Shown: positions 1-8,829, numbered from the stretch's first letter. The stretch: DNA of 64,000 bases from Chitinophagaceae bacterium (GCA_016720775.1 JADKJX010000005.1:53047-117046), one strand, 5' to 3'. Numbers and translations: made by a program. Notes: a model not told the origin generated them from the letters alone.

Positions 1-2886
1 TTGGGTGATCTCTTAATAAATTCTTTGCTGTTCAGCTGGATCATCCTGTTCATTCATTATCACCTGCAGGATAAAAAGACCGGGTTCAATAATAAGCGGC
101 CCGGATTCAGGTGGATCGTTTTATCCATTGCCTGTGTGGGGATGCTGGCAGCTACGTTTGTGGCCGGAGATATCATCCGCAGCCTCGTTGCCGATTCGCA
201 GATTTCGTTTGATGTGATCAATTTCTTTACCCTCAATATTTACAGCGTCACCGGTTTTGTGGTACTGTGTTGCATTGCCATGGGTTACTTTCTGCTGAGC
301 CAGGTTGTGCTGTATTTTGTCAAACCATTTTTTTCAAGAAGATCAGCAGCGATCTATTTGATGATGGCTGTTGCCGGGCTTGTTTACCTGAGTTTTCAAC
401 TTGGAAAAGAATTTGCCGGCTTCCGCTTATTCGTACTTGCCTGGTTACTGCTGTACCTGCTCATACTTAACGGCGGCAACCTGGGCATATCCAGCCGCAA
501 AGTGGCTTCGCTGCGGCTTATCTTCTGGCTCTTCTTTTTTTCAGTAACCATCACCGCCATCATCGTTGTGGAGAACAGTAAAAAAGAACTCGTCAACCGT
601 AAGCACTATGCCGAAATACTTTCCACCAAAGCTGATCCTTCCAGCGAAACACTTTTAAATACATTGCTTACCGATTTCAGAAGCGATTACCTGGCAGCGA
701 ATTTTTACCGGCTCACATCCGGTTCATCCAACCGTGCGTTTAAAGACAGCCTGGTGAACGGGAATTTTTCCGGCTACACCAATAAGTACGATACAAAGAT
801 CTATACATTCGACGCAAATGAGAAAGCATTGTTCAATGAGGATGCCGCCAGCTACAATGAACTGAACACCGTGTTAAAGACGCAGGCCAAACCAACAGGC
901 ATTCCCGAACTTTTTTATTACGACGAATCCTACGACCGCTTCAGCTACATCAGCCGTAAAACGATCGCCAACTTCGACGGGGATACACTGGGCTATGTAT
1001 TTGTGCTTGCCAATCCACGCAAGTTCAAAACCGATGCGCTGAACCTGGAACTTTTTTCAAAGGGCAGCAGCAATGCGATCGAGAACTCGCCGGTGTATGC
1101 ATTTGCTGTTTACAATAACCTGCAACTGGTAAGCAGTCACAATGATTATGCTTTCCCTACAAAGCTAACCGCAGCGCAGGTTCCAAAGGATGAGTTTGTA
1201 ACCGTGCAGAAGAACGGGTACGATGAACTCTGGTACCGGGCGCCCGGTGCACAAAAGGTGGTGATCATTGCCAAAGAAAATAATTTTCTCATCGAGTCCA
1301 TCACGCTGTTCTCTTATCTGTTCTGTGCCTTCTTACTGGTTACCGGTTTGTTCTCGCTGTTCAATGTGCTCATCCGTACAAAATTCAGTAAGCTGCGGTT
1401 CCGCAACTACTGGCAACTGAGCATACGCAACCAGATCTACGGCACGGTCATCTTCATCAGTGCTCTTTCTTTTATCATCATCGGTGTGGCAACAATCCTT
1501 TTCTTCATCAGTCGTTACCAGAATACCAACCGGGAAAAATTAAGTAGGGTTATTCACGTGATGGAAAATGAGGTACGCATTTCACTCACCGACCTGGCCA
1601 TTTTTGATGACGTGGTGAAAGTGTATGACGAGGCCTACAAGGAAAAATTAGAAAAACTCATTGATAAGATATCGGAGATACATGCGGTGGATGTAAACCT
1701 GTACGACCTGGATGGCAATTTAAAAGTTTCGTCGCTGCCATTGCCTTATACCAAGGGCATCATAAGTACCCGGATGGATCCCATTGCTTATTATCACCTT
1801 AGTAAAGGAAAAGAAGTGCAGTACTTTAAAGAAGAGAAGATCGGCAAACTGAATTTCGTGAGCAACTATGTTCCGGTGATTGACGGTACGGGCAGGGAAT
1901 ATGCCTACCTCAACATTCCTTATTTCACTTCCGAAAGTAAATTGCAGGAAGAGATCGCCAATTTTTTGGTAACCATCATCAACCTGAATGCCTTCATCTT
2001 TTTAATTGCGGGTATTGTTGCTTTATTCATTACCAACCGCATTACCCGTTCCTTCTCCTTCATCAGTAAAAAAATGAAAGCGGTGAGCCTGGGCCAGCTA
2101 AACGAAGCCATCGACTGGAAACGGGATGACGAGATCGGAGAACTGGTGAAGGAATACAACAAGATGGTGGGCAAGCTGGATGAAAGTGCGGTGGCCCTTG
2201 CCAAAAGTGAACGGGAAGGAGCCTGGCGTGAAATGGCCCGGCAGGTGGCACACGAGATCAAGAACCCGTTAACGCCAATGAAACTGAGTTTGCAGTACCT
2301 GCAGAAATCCATTGGTAATAATTCTGATAATGTAAAAGAGCTTACAGCCAATGTAGCCCAGACATTGGTAGAGCAGATAGATCACCTGAACCATATTGCA
2401 GGTGAGTTCAGCCAGTTTGCAAACATCGGCAATCCGCATAATGAAGTGTTTGATATGAATGATGTGATAAGAACGGTTACGCAACTTCACTCCATACACA
2501 GCCGGGTGCAGCTTCACTGGAAACCATTAGCCGAACCCATCTACATCAATGCCGATCGTACACAGATAAACCGCCTGTTCACCAACCTGATCCAGAATGC
2601 GATCCAGGCAGTGCCGGAAGACCGGGATGTGGAGATAAGCATGGAAGAAGAACGGGCTGATGGCAAAGTGCTGATAAAAGTAAAAGACAACGGCAACGGA
2701 ATACCTGAAGAGATGCGCTCAAAAATATTCACACCCAATTTTACCACCAAAACCTCCGGCACCGGGCTGGGGCTTGCCATGAGCAAAGGAATTGTAGAAC
2801 AGGCAAGAGGAAGCATCTGGTTTGAAACAAAAACAGGAGAGGGAACAACGTTTTTTGTGGAGCTGCCGTTGGCGAGTGAGAAATGA
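1..2886 (+). CDS. NtrY-like sensor histidine kinase, probably 5'-truncated
   Basis: Membrane sensor kinase that would autophosphorylate on a histidine and pass phosphate to a response regulator not present here. The visible 961 residues start with several hydrophobic helices, then an extracytoplasmic region (about 200-430), a transmembrane helix, a second sensor segment, another helix near 655-680, a HAMP-like linker and the kinase core. The H-box AHEIKNPLTP places the phospho-acceptor at His751. The N-box (NLIQNAIQAV), the DNGNGIP motif and the GTGLGLAMSKGI motif are intact. The first codon in the window is TTG and the protein begins inside a membrane segment, so the true start is probably upstream of the window. 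The NtrY-like assignment rests on the two sensory blocks plus HAMP and is an inference; the kinase identity is sure. Confidence 0.9.
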   Translation: MGDLLINSLLFSWIILFIHYHLQDKKTGFNNKRPGFRWIVLSIACVGMLAATFVAGDIIRSLVADSQISFDVINFFTLNIYSVTGFVVLCCIAMGYFLLSQVVLYFVKPFFSRRSAAIYLMMAVAGLVYLSFQLGKEFAGFRLFVLAWLLLYLLILNGGNLGISSRKVASLRLIFWLFFFSVTITAIIVVENSKKELVNRKHYAEILSTKADPSSETLLNTLLTDFRSDYLAANFYRLTSGSSNRAFKDSLVNGNFSGYTNKYDTKIYTFDANEKALFNEDAASYNELNTVLKTQAKPTGIPELFYYDESYDRFSYISRKTIANFDGDTLGYVFVLANPRKFKTDALNLELFSKGSSNAIENSPVYAFAVYNNLQLVSSHNDYAFPTKLTAAQVPKDEFVTVQKNGYDELWYRAPGAQKVVIIAKENNFLIESITLFSYLFCAFLLVTGLFSLFNVLIRTKFSKLRFRNYWQLSIRNQIYGTVIFISALSFIIIGVATILFFISRYQNTNREKLSRVIHVMENEVRISLTDLAIFDDVVKVYDEAYKEKLEKLIDKISEIHAVDVNLYDLDGNLKVSSLPLPYTKGIISTRMDPIAYYHLSKGKEVQYFKEEKIGKLNFVSNYVPVIDGTGREYAYLNIPYFTSESKLQEEIANFLVTIINLNAFIFLIAGIVALFITNRITRSFSFISKKMKAVSLGQLNEAIDWKRDDEIGELVKEYNKMVGKLDESAVALAKSEREGAWREMARQVAHEIKNPLTPMKLSLQYLQKSIGNNSDNVKELTANVAQTLVEQIDHLNHIAGEFSQFANIGNPHNEVFDMNDVIRTVTQLHSIHSRVQLHWKPLAEPIYINADRTQINRLFTNLIQNAIQAVPEDRDVEISMEEERADGKVLIKVKDNGNGIPEEMRSKIFTPNFTTKTSGTGLGLAMSKGIVEQARGSIWFETKTGEGTTFFVELPLASEK

Positions 2887-3043
2887 TCCAAACTATTTTA
2901 AGGGTATAAATATTGTGCATCAGCGAATGGATGCAGAAAAATCATTTTAAATAAACAAACTCTTAACTACGTGGTCATGTTTTGGTAATAGTGTTGTTTG
3001 AACTTTGCGCCGTCAAACAATAATTAATCTAAAACCTACCATT

Positions 3044-3454
3044 ATGAAATCGTTCAAATCCATTTTCACAAGAACAGTATGCCTGCTGACGCTGGCCATT
3101 GCATCAAATTCATTTACCTATTCACAGGAACCTGCAAAGCCGAAGTATGCAGCCGGTAAAACTGCGGTAAGCGATATCCGCTTTGTACGCACCGAAGGCG
3201 ATATGCTGGTATTTGATCTCCTGCTTAGCAACCTGCCTGCAAAAGGGACCATGCTCCGCATTTCCGATGGTGAAAACAACATCATCCTGGAAGAGAAGAT
3301 CAGTACCGAAACCTATAACATCCGTTACAAGATCGCCCGGGAGAATATCAAACGTATCAATTTTGAGATTTCAGGAAAGAAAGTATTCCTTAAACAGTCT
3401 TTTACTATTGGTTCAAGAGTGGAAGAAAAAATAGAGGTAACTAAAACAGTATAG
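3044..3454 (+). CDS. small secreted protein of unknown function
   Basis: Protein of 136 residues starting at the ATG at 3044, chosen because it gives a clean signal peptide (MKSFKSIFTRTVCLLTLAIA, cleavage probably after the SYS/FTYSQ region). The mature part is a short, beta-rich domain of about 110 residues with no catalytic motif that I recognise. The phrase ILEEKISTETYNIRYKI suggests a small beta-sandwich of the kind found in many Bacteroidota exported proteins. It stands alone between the histidine kinase and a strong terminator. An in-frame start 39 bases further upstream would put 13 residues before the signal peptide and is less likely. No function can be given. Confidence 0.75.
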   Translation: MKSFKSIFTRTVCLLTLAIASNSFTYSQEPAKPKYAAGKTAVSDIRFVRTEGDMLVFDLLLSNLPAKGTMLRISDGENNIILEEKISTETYNIRYKIARENIKRINFEISGKKVFLKQSFTIGSRVEEKIEVTKTV

Positions 3455-3476
3455 CCATTTTAATCCGTTCCCCGGA

Positions 3477-3509
3477 GCAGGTATGCAATTGTTGTGCAGG
3501 CATACCTGC
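3477..3509 (+). terminator. intrinsic terminator of the small secreted protein gene
   Basis: A perfect 10-bp inverted repeat (GCAGGTATGC with GCATACCTGC) separated by a 13-base loop, followed on the plus strand by a T-rich run (3511-3520). It begins 23 bases after the stop codon at 3454. Confidence 0.85.
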
Positions 3510-3593
3510 ATTTTTATTTTCTATTTTGTATAGATGCGCTATGCATTATGCCGGTTTGCATATCTCTACCAGTATGGGGAGGTCTGGTCAGTT

Positions 3594-4112
3594 TTATGTT
3601 GAAGGATTCGGCTTATAATTGGAATACTTTACTACTTGATATAACATTGTAAAATTTATTCCGGCCTGTAATAACATGGGGATCCTTCTATAAATCATAT
3701 CTGTTGATATGAGTCTTTCAATTAGTTCTAAGGAAAATCCTTTGCCAAGCTCGTTTTGAATAGGAATTTGAATAGTTATAGTTGAAACCAGGGTTATCAA
3801 ATTAAAAAGTAATGCTGACCAAACCAGCCATTTAGATATCATGATGGGCCGAAACCAAAATAATAAGACCTGGGGGATGAAAGAAAAGAAAAAGAAAACA
3901 ACAAATAGCGGAATGATCAGCGAACTATCAATCTGGTGAAATTTGGGAAATTCATTTACGCCTACCGCACGCCATGTTCTGTAAGCTACTAACGAATTTA
4001 CTATACCTCCACCAAAAACGTAGAAAGCAACCAGGATATAGACGGAGAATACAATAGTTGAAATTTTGTTTTTACTGGTCATCTGATTTTTTTTAAACAT
4101 TTTAAGTAACAT
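3594..4112 (-). CDS. four-helix membrane protein, DUF1772-like
   Basis: About 160-172 residues, with hydrophobic segments near residues 18-40, 65-88, 95-115 and 145-160. The first loop has YRTWRAVGVNEFPKFHQ, and the region before the last helix has IQIPIQNELGKGFSLELIERLI. This pattern (an early WxAVG...F..FH and a later QIP.H/Q..LG motif) resembles DUF1772/anthrone-oxygenase-like small membrane proteins, an assignment from memory and not certain. Three in-frame ATGs (4112, 4100, 4082) compete for the start. The DNA is more AT-rich than its neighbours. It may be an isolated gene; the next gene upstream on the same strand ends at 4960. Confidence 0.6.
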   Translation of the reverse strand: MLLKMFKKNQMTSKNKISTIVFSVYILVAFYVFGGGIVNSLVAYRTWRAVGVNEFPKFHQIDSSLIIPLFVVFFFFSFIPQVLLFWFRPIMISKWLVWSALLFNLITLVSTITIQIPIQNELGKGFSLELIERLISTDMIYRRIPMLLQAGINFTMLYQVVKYSNYKPNPST

Positions 4113-4147
4113 TCCTTAAGAAGTAGGGCAAATGCAGCCTGCAAACT

Positions 4148-4825
4148 TTACTTTCCCATGATCAGTTTCCTCAAACTCACCAAATGGCTTAACAGAACCA
4201 ACGGCACCACACAGCATGGCAACCACACAAAAGGAAAATAAAGTATGGCCGTATTGGGTTGTTCAAAACCAAATTTCTGGAAAGAAGTCGGCACGGATAA
4301 AATTGCCGTGATTACAATATTAGCCAGTAAACCCAGGCAGATGATATTCCAGGCGATCAATGCTGTTTTGCCAAGGCTCTTCTTTACAAAACCAAAATAA
4401 AAAACCAATGGGGCGGTAAACCCGGCAATGATATCGTAGTTCCTTCCGGCAAAGGTCATTACCTGGGGAACAGCCTTGTTTAGGAATAACCAGTACAATG
4501 TAAGTTCAACCGGTATGCGTACAATGTGCAGGATGGTGAGCGTCTTTGTATCAAGCCCATCTATCCATGTTCTTCCTTTTATTGTAATAAAAAGAATAAT
4601 GATACATAGAAGCGCAGGTAAGGCAAGCAGCGCAAACCTTGGCGGGAAGCCGGTGGTGACTTTATAAAACCCGGTGAATGCAACAACCGCCTGCAGCAGC
4701 AACCAGGCAAAAAGTAGCATTAATGTGGAAACAGAATTGTTTGCTGCCTTGTAGAAAAGAAAGACTGCCAACAGGGTAGTGGCAATGAATAAAATGTTAA
4801 GCACCATGGGTAAATTGGGGATCAT
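4148..4825 (-). CDS. multi-pass membrane protein, conserved hypothetical
   Basis: A 225-residue integral membrane protein with about seven hydrophobic segments and almost no soluble domain. Conspicuous features are a Pro-rich loop (TTGFPPRFALLALPAL), a loop with GRTWIDGLDTKTLTILHIVRIPVE and a final short basic tail. Similar six-to-seven-helix proteins of unknown role are common in Bacteroidota, but I do not recognise a named family. It lies 36 bases upstream of the DUF1772-like gene on the same strand, so the two may be co-transcribed. The start ATG at 4825 directly precedes the first membrane helix. Confidence 0.7.
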   Translation of the reverse strand: MIPNLPMVLNILFIATTLLAVFLFYKAANNSVSTLMLLFAWLLLQAVVAFTGFYKVTTGFPPRFALLALPALLCIIILFITIKGRTWIDGLDTKTLTILHIVRIPVELTLYWLFLNKAVPQVMTFAGRNYDIIAGFTAPLVFYFGFVKKSLGKTALIAWNIICLGLLANIVITAILSVPTSFQKFGFEQPNTAILYFPFVWLPCCVVPLVLLSHLVSLRKLIMGK

Positions 4826-4876
4826 AACCGGGAGTTTTCTGAAAATTAGTTTAATAAAGTTGCATTTGCAATGGGG

Positions 4877-4951
4877 GAACCACCTGGGACATAGGTAACA
4901 TAGAAAACCACACAGAACTTTCTATGTGCTCTATGCTCTTATATGGTTCAA
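4877..4951. repeat. CACATAG-type palindromic intergenic repeat, copy 1
   Basis: An imperfect palindrome with the left arm reading GGGACATAGGTAACATAG and the right arm CTATGTGCTCTATG, bounded by GAACCAC and GGTTCAA. A better-preserved copy is at 36196-36267. Both lie between genes. No coding potential. Confidence 0.7.
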
Positions 4952-4959
4952 ATAAAAAT

Positions 4960-6645
4960 CTAAATTCCTTTTGCTGCCTTCCGTTTTTGTAGGAAGTTCT
5001 CAAACTGCACCAGTCCCATGCTGCTTAAGTTCTGTTCCTTGGTAACCATCGCCTTTTGTGCGGCAAGCACGCCGTACCTTGTATCATTGAACCCGGCAAT
5101 TTCATGCGCATCGGGGTCAATGGAGATCAGTACGCCTTTCTCCAGCGCATAAGCAATTTCCCGCCAGTCAATGTCCAGGCGGCTGGGGTGGGCATTCAGT
5201 TCAATGGTTACCTTATTGGCGGCGCAGGCATCCACGATCTTTTTATGATCAACAGGATATCCTTTTCGGCTCAGAAATAAGCGGCCGGTCATGTGCCCGA
5301 GTATGGTGGTGTATGGATTTTCAATAGCGGTGATCAGTCGTTGCATCGCTTTTTCTTCCGTCATTTTTAAAATGCTGTGTACCGAAGCGATCACCAGGTC
5401 GAAGGTTGATAGTATTTGGTTTGAGTAATCGAGGTTTCCATCATAGAGTATATCGCTTTCAATGCTTTTGAAAATTTTAAAGCCTTTTAGTTTGCTGTTC
5501 AGTTCGTCAACCAGCTGGTGCTGCGCTTTTATCCGTTCTTCGGTAAGTCCGTTGGCATAAAAAGCACTTTTGCTGTGGTCGCTGATAACAAGGTATTCCA
5601 ATCCCTGTTCTTTTGCAGCCTTGGCCATTTCTTCCAGGGTATTGCTGCCATCACTCCAGTTACTATGACTGTGAATAATGCCCTTGATATCGGAGGGTTG
5701 TATTAATTCGGGCAAAGGCCCCTTTTTTGCCTGGTCAATTATATGGGGCATTTCCCGCAGGCAGGGTTGTATATATGAGATGCCGGCCTGGGTAAACAGG
5801 GGCTGGTCATCTGCCCCGGCTGTCTTGCTGAAATCGGTTTTTGAGTATTGGGAAAGGAAAGTTTCACTGAATTCGGGGCTGGAACCGGTGACGAAGAGCC
5901 TTTTTTCAACATCCTCCTCCCCGGTATAAAGCCTTAGTTTGAGTCCGTTGAGGAGTTTATATAATATGGTACCCGGCTTTTCCTCCAATAGTTCGGGCGG
6001 GTTGGCCGACTGGAATTTTGGTTTGATGGCTTCGTTGGTGCTCTTCACCACGTATTCCAGTTCTTCGATCACCTCCAGCTGCCGTTTGAAACTTCCGGTG
6101 ATGAATACATTTCCGGGGCCGAATAATTTTTCGAGATAGGCTGTTATTTGCGGAACCACGGCTTCCACCTGCGGGTATAAATGATAACCACTGTTGCTGA
6201 AATAAAATTCGATGGTGTCAATAACATTCTGCTGGGTTTTTTCGCCGAAACCTTTGTAAAGCTTAAGCCGGTTTTCCTGGCAGGCATATAAAAGTTCCCC
6301 GATGCTTTCTATTTCCATCTCTTTCCAGATGGTATGAATTTTTTTTGGTCCAATGCCTTTTATGTTCAGCATTTCGATCACACCCCGGGGTGTTTTATCA
6401 ATTATTTCCTGCAATGCCTGTAAGGAACCTGTTTCAATGATCTCTATTATTTTCTTCCCGCTTGATTCGCCGATGCCTTTTATCTGGAAAATTTTTTCAT
6501 GCGGCGTATCGGTTAACTGCATCGGAAGTTTTTCAATATTGAATGCAGCAGATGCATACGATTTTGCCTTAAAACTGTTTTCGCCGTGTATATCCATCAA
6601 TTTGGCCAGCAGGGAAAAATTTTCGGCTATTTGGTAGTTATCCAT
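4960..6645 (-). CDS. polX: PolX-family protein with PHP exonuclease domain and altered polymerase centre
   Basis: Bacterial PolX combines a DNA polymerase beta-like domain with a C-terminal PHP phosphoesterase and acts in base-excision repair. This 561-residue protein shows helix-hairpin-helix segments (KGIGE near 56-60, KGIGPKK near 96-102), a nucleotidyltransferase region from about residue 175 and a PHP domain from about 325. The PHP metal ligands look complete: HSHSNWSDG, VISDHSKS, ELNAHPSRLD and DPDAHEIAG. The polymerase signature is changed. After GS (184-185) the usual two Asp fall on Glu195 and Glu197 (EELE), and the third Asp position in the LKLRLY strand appears to be Lys. I infer loss or change of polymerase activity with nuclease activity kept. 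Many Bacteroidota homologues may share this. Confidence 0.88.
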   Translation of the reverse strand: MDNYQIAENFSLLAKLMDIHGENSFKAKSYASAAFNIEKLPMQLTDTPHEKIFQIKGIGESSGKKIIEIIETGSLQALQEIIDKTPRGVIEMLNIKGIGPKKIHTIWKEMEIESIGELLYACQENRLKLYKGFGEKTQQNVIDTIEFYFSNSGYHLYPQVEAVVPQITAYLEKLFGPGNVFITGSFKRQLEVIEELEYVVKSTNEAIKPKFQSANPPELLEEKPGTILYKLLNGLKLRLYTGEEDVEKRLFVTGSSPEFSETFLSQYSKTDFSKTAGADDQPLFTQAGISYIQPCLREMPHIIDQAKKGPLPELIQPSDIKGIIHSHSNWSDGSNTLEEMAKAAKEQGLEYLVISDHSKSAFYANGLTEERIKAQHQLVDELNSKLKGFKIFKSIESDILYDGNLDYSNQILSTFDLVIASVHSILKMTEEKAMQRLITAIENPYTTILGHMTGRLFLSRKGYPVDHKKIVDACAANKVTIELNAHPSRLDIDWREIAYALEKGVLISIDPDAHEIAGFNDTRYGVLAAQKAMVTKEQNLSSMGLVQFENFLQKRKAAKGI

Positions 6646-6913
6646 ACCTAAAAGTAAGAAATAGGACGATTCGGCGGTTTTGCCGGCGGCGGCAATAAAT
6701 GCAAAATCCGGCCAAAAGAGATCCGGAAAATCACCAACCTGAAAATAAAAATGATGAAAGAAAAAGTTTTGCGTGAAGAGATTGATTGAATGAAGATCAT
6801 GATACGTAAAGAAATAAAAATGCGATCAAAGAAAACAGCGGGAGATATGGTTTTAAAAAATTCACTGAAAGGCTGTTTGATGTAACCCTTTGTGGGCAAT
6901 AGTTTTAGCAAAG
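6646..6913. other. 268-bp intergenic stretch with no recognised gene
   Basis: AT-rich DNA between polX and the Lys/Ala mini-gene. Reading frames here are short, have no family resemblance and no promoter-like start. Nothing supportable is seen apart from a GC-rich patch around 6680-6695. Confidence 0.5.
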
Positions 6914-6915
6914 AA

Positions 6916-6942
6916 AAAGTCCCGGAAAATTTCCGGGACTTT
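6916..6942 (-). terminator. intrinsic terminator of the Lys/Ala mini-gene
   Basis: A perfect 13-bp inverted repeat built on AAAGTCCCGGAAA, ending in a T-rich run when read on the minus strand. It lies 31 bases beyond the stop of the small gene at 6974-7087, which supports that gene as a real transcription unit. Confidence 0.85.
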
Positions 6943-6973
6943 TAAGATATTTTGCTTTTTTGAAAAGCGAAGA

Positions 6974-7087
6974 TTACTTCTTCTTAGCGGCTTTTTTCTT
7001 AGGAGCAGCTTTTTTAGCGGCTTTCTTTTTTGGAGCAGCTTTCTTTTTTGGAGCAGCTTTTTTAGCGGCTTTTTTCTTTGTTGCCAT
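6974..7087 (-). CDS. 37-residue Lys/Ala/Pro mini-protein, histone H1-like
   Basis: Reading the minus strand from the ATG at 7087 to the TAA at 6974 gives 37 residues made only of Met, Thr, Ala, Lys and Pro. After MAT it is a run of KKKAA and KKAAP units, ending KKK. Nineteen residues are lysine. This composition matches the C-terminal tails of bacterial histone H1-like and AlgP/HctB-type proteins that bind DNA through charge. Here the tail exists alone, without a folded domain. It has its own terminator (6916-6942) and lies just downstream of rpmA. DNA or RNA binding is inferred from composition. The coding repeats are imperfect at the DNA level (GCC/GCT and AAA/AAG alternate), which favours a translated sequence over a simple DNA repeat. 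Confidence 0.75.
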   Translation of the reverse strand: MATKKKAAKKAAPKKKAAPKKKAAKKAAPKKKAAKKK

Positions 7088-7167
7088 TTTTTTAAATTTA
7101 ATTGGTTAGTAAATAATACTTAAAAATAGAAAGATTTTTTAAATAACCAAAAAAAATATAAGAAAAT

Positions 7168-7434
7168 TTAGGCTGTCGCTTCCACTGCAGTAACCGAAAC
7201 TACGGTCTTATCGCCTTTGGTTTTTTTGAATTCAACCAGGCCATCGGTCAATGCAAAGATGGTAAAATCTTTTCCAACACCTACATTTTTACCAGGATGG
7301 TAAGTTGTACCTCGTTGACGAATGATGATGTTGCCTGCAATTGCCGGCTGACCACCATAAATTTTTACACCTAATCTTTTGCTTTGTGAATCCCGACCAT
7401 TCTTTACCGAGCCTTCACCTTTTTTATGTGCCAT
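7168..7434 (-). CDS. rpmA: 50S ribosomal protein bL27
   Basis: Large-subunit protein whose N-terminal tail reaches the peptidyl transferase centre. The 88 residues begin MAHKKGEGSVKNGRDSQSKRLGVK and continue with the family signature GNIIIRQRGTTYHPGKNVGVGKD. The protein starts directly at the mature-like Ala-His-Lys-Lys sequence, with no Firmicutes-type cleaved N-terminal extension. It follows rplU in the usual order and is separated from it by a 102-bp repetitive spacer. Confidence 0.98.
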   Translation of the reverse strand: MAHKKGEGSVKNGRDSQSKRLGVKIYGGQPAIAGNIIIRQRGTTYHPGKNVGVGKDFTIFALTDGLVEFKKTKGDKTVVSVTAVEATA

Positions 7435-7536
7435 GTTTAAATTGTTTATTCGTTAATCAGTTTATTCGTTAATCCGTTAATTGGTGTGATGGTTATTTAC
7501 TGATAAACAAATTAACCAATTAACTATTTAACCAGC
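7435..7536. repeat. GTTAAT/ATTAAC-rich spacer between rplU and rpmA
   Basis: An AT-rich spacer made of imperfect units such as TTCGTTAATC, CCGTTAATTGG and AACCAATTAAC, in both orientations. The same word set fills the spacers of the rpmB-rpmG-DUF4295 block (23815-23881 and 24065-24140). Confidence 0.6.
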
Positions 7537-7842
7537 TTATGCGATTGCTGTTACTTTAATGTGTGTATACTGGGTACGATGCCCGTGTTTTTTACGGAAC
7601 CCTTTCCTTCTTTTCATTTTAAAGGCAATTACTTTGTCACCCTTAATGAGGTCGCTGATGATCTCGGCTTTAACAACTGCTTTTACATCGCTGCCCAATA
7701 CAACCTTTCCGTTGCTGTCGGTCATCAATACTTCGGCAAATTCTACTGAATCACCGGCTTTGCCCTCGATGTGAGGAACGTATAAGCTGTCGCCTGCTTT
7801 AACTTTAAATTGCTGACCCGCTATTTTAACTACTGCTAACAT
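7537..7842 (-). CDS. rplU: 50S ribosomal protein bL21
   Basis: Large-subunit protein that binds 23S rRNA near bL20. The 101 residues begin MLAVVKIAGQQFKVKAGDSL and end with the basic tail MKRRKGFRKKHGHRTQYTHI, both typical of the family. It is the first gene of the rplU-rpmA unit. A TAccTTTG promoter element lies 22 bases upstream of the start. Confidence 0.98.
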   Translation of the reverse strand: MLAVVKIAGQQFKVKAGDSLYVPHIEGKAGDSVEFAEVLMTDSNGKVVLGSDVKAVVKAEIISDLIKGDKVIAFKMKRRKGFRKKHGHRTQYTHIKVTAIA

Positions 7843-7863
7843 AATATTCCGAATTTAGGACGG

Positions 7864-7871
7864 CAAAGGTA
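7864..7871 (-). promoter_or_regulatory. -7 promoter element of rplU-rpmA (TAccTTTG)
   Basis: The minus strand reads TACCTTTGCCGTCC, matching the Bacteroidota TAnnTTTG -7 consensus. The same extended word TACCTTTGCCG occurs upstream of rpmB and rimO in this window. No clear -33 TTTG was located. Confidence 0.65.
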
Positions 7872-8001
7872 AGGGTTTACAGCTAAAACTGAGCAGTGGT
7901 TTTGAAAAAATATCAACAGTTTGTAGCCAAAAATACCCGGATCCGGCCTTTTTTGCCCTGAGAACATGGGGTTAGCCACCTTAAGCCAAAGGGGAATCTG
8001 T

Positions 8002-8009
8002 TATATTCG
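8002..8009 (+). promoter_or_regulatory. -7-like promoter element of plsC (TAtaTTCG)
   Basis: TATATTCGC is close to the TAnnTTTG consensus. It ends only nine bases before the ATG at 8019, implying a leader of a few bases at most. Confidence 0.5.
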
Positions 8010-8018
8010 CCCCTGATT

Positions 8019-8786
8019 ATGCAGCCCATACGCCGGGTCCTTGGGATCCTTTTTACCATTTATGCCTTTTTGCCCTTCACGGCCTTCCTGCTGGTGATCT
8101 TCCCAATGGTGGTGGTTGCTTCGTTCTTTGGCAAGGTGAAAGGGGGCAATTTTATCTATTGGTTATGCCATTGCTGGTCAGATTTTGTGCTGCTGATGCT
8201 GGGTATCTTTCACCGGAATATTTTTGAAACGCCCCACGACAGGAGCCGGCAATACGTATTTGTGTTCAACCACAATTCTTTCCTTGACATACCCATTATC
8301 TTTAAGGCCATCCGGAGACAACAGTTCCGGATACTGGGCAAAGCGGAGATGGCTAAAATTCCCCTGTTTGGCTTTATATATAAGAATGCGGTGGTAATGG
8401 TGGAACGGGATAAGGCAGAGAAAAGGGCCAAAAGCGTAAAACAATTAATATCTGTTTTACAAAAGGGGGTCTCAATTGTCATTGCCCCGGAAGGAACCTT
8501 CAATATGACCAACCAGCCTTTAAAGGAATTTTACGATGGGGCTTTTAAAATTGCCATTGAAACACAAACACCTATAAAACCCATTTTGGTATTGGATACA
8601 TACGACCGGATGCATTACCGGAGCATTTTCTCCCTCAATCCCGGCAGGTCAAGGGCTGTTTACCTGGAAGAGATCACCGTGGAAGGATTGACGCTCGCTG
8701 ACGTGGCTGTTTTAAAAGAACGGGTTTATAAAACAATGGAAGAAGGGTTGAGAAGATATAAGGCGAGTTGGATAAATAACGGATGA
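8019..8786 (+). CDS. plsC: 1-acyl-sn-glycerol-3-phosphate acyltransferase
   Basis: Transfers an acyl chain to lysophosphatidic acid, giving phosphatidic acid for membrane phospholipids. The 255-residue protein has one or two N-terminal hydrophobic helices (about 8-30 and 45-60). The catalytic H-x4-D motif is NHNSFLD with His85 and Asp90. The substrate-binding motif is APEGTF at about 156-161, a normal variant of FPEGT. Length is usual. The ATG at 8019 follows a close promoter element. The downstream gene priA begins 43 bases later on the same strand. Confidence 0.92.
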   Translation: MQPIRRVLGILFTIYAFLPFTAFLLVIFPMVVVASFFGKVKGGNFIYWLCHCWSDFVLLMLGIFHRNIFETPHDRSRQYVFVFNHNSFLDIPIIFKAIRRQQFRILGKAEMAKIPLFGFIYKNAVVMVERDKAEKRAKSVKQLISVLQKGVSIVIAPEGTFNMTNQPLKEFYDGAFKIAIETQTPIKPILVLDTYDRMHYRSIFSLNPGRSRAVYLEEITVEGLTLADVAVLKERVYKTMEEGLRRYKASWINNG

Positions 8787-8829
8787 GATAATTAAACAGG
8801 AAAATCAGGTTAACTTTAGGTGAGTAAAG

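Noticed and set aside
6648..6911. Possible 87-residue gene on the minus strand beside polX
   Set aside because: Composition is random-like, there is no family resemblance, and it spans the region between polX and the terminator at 6916-6942.
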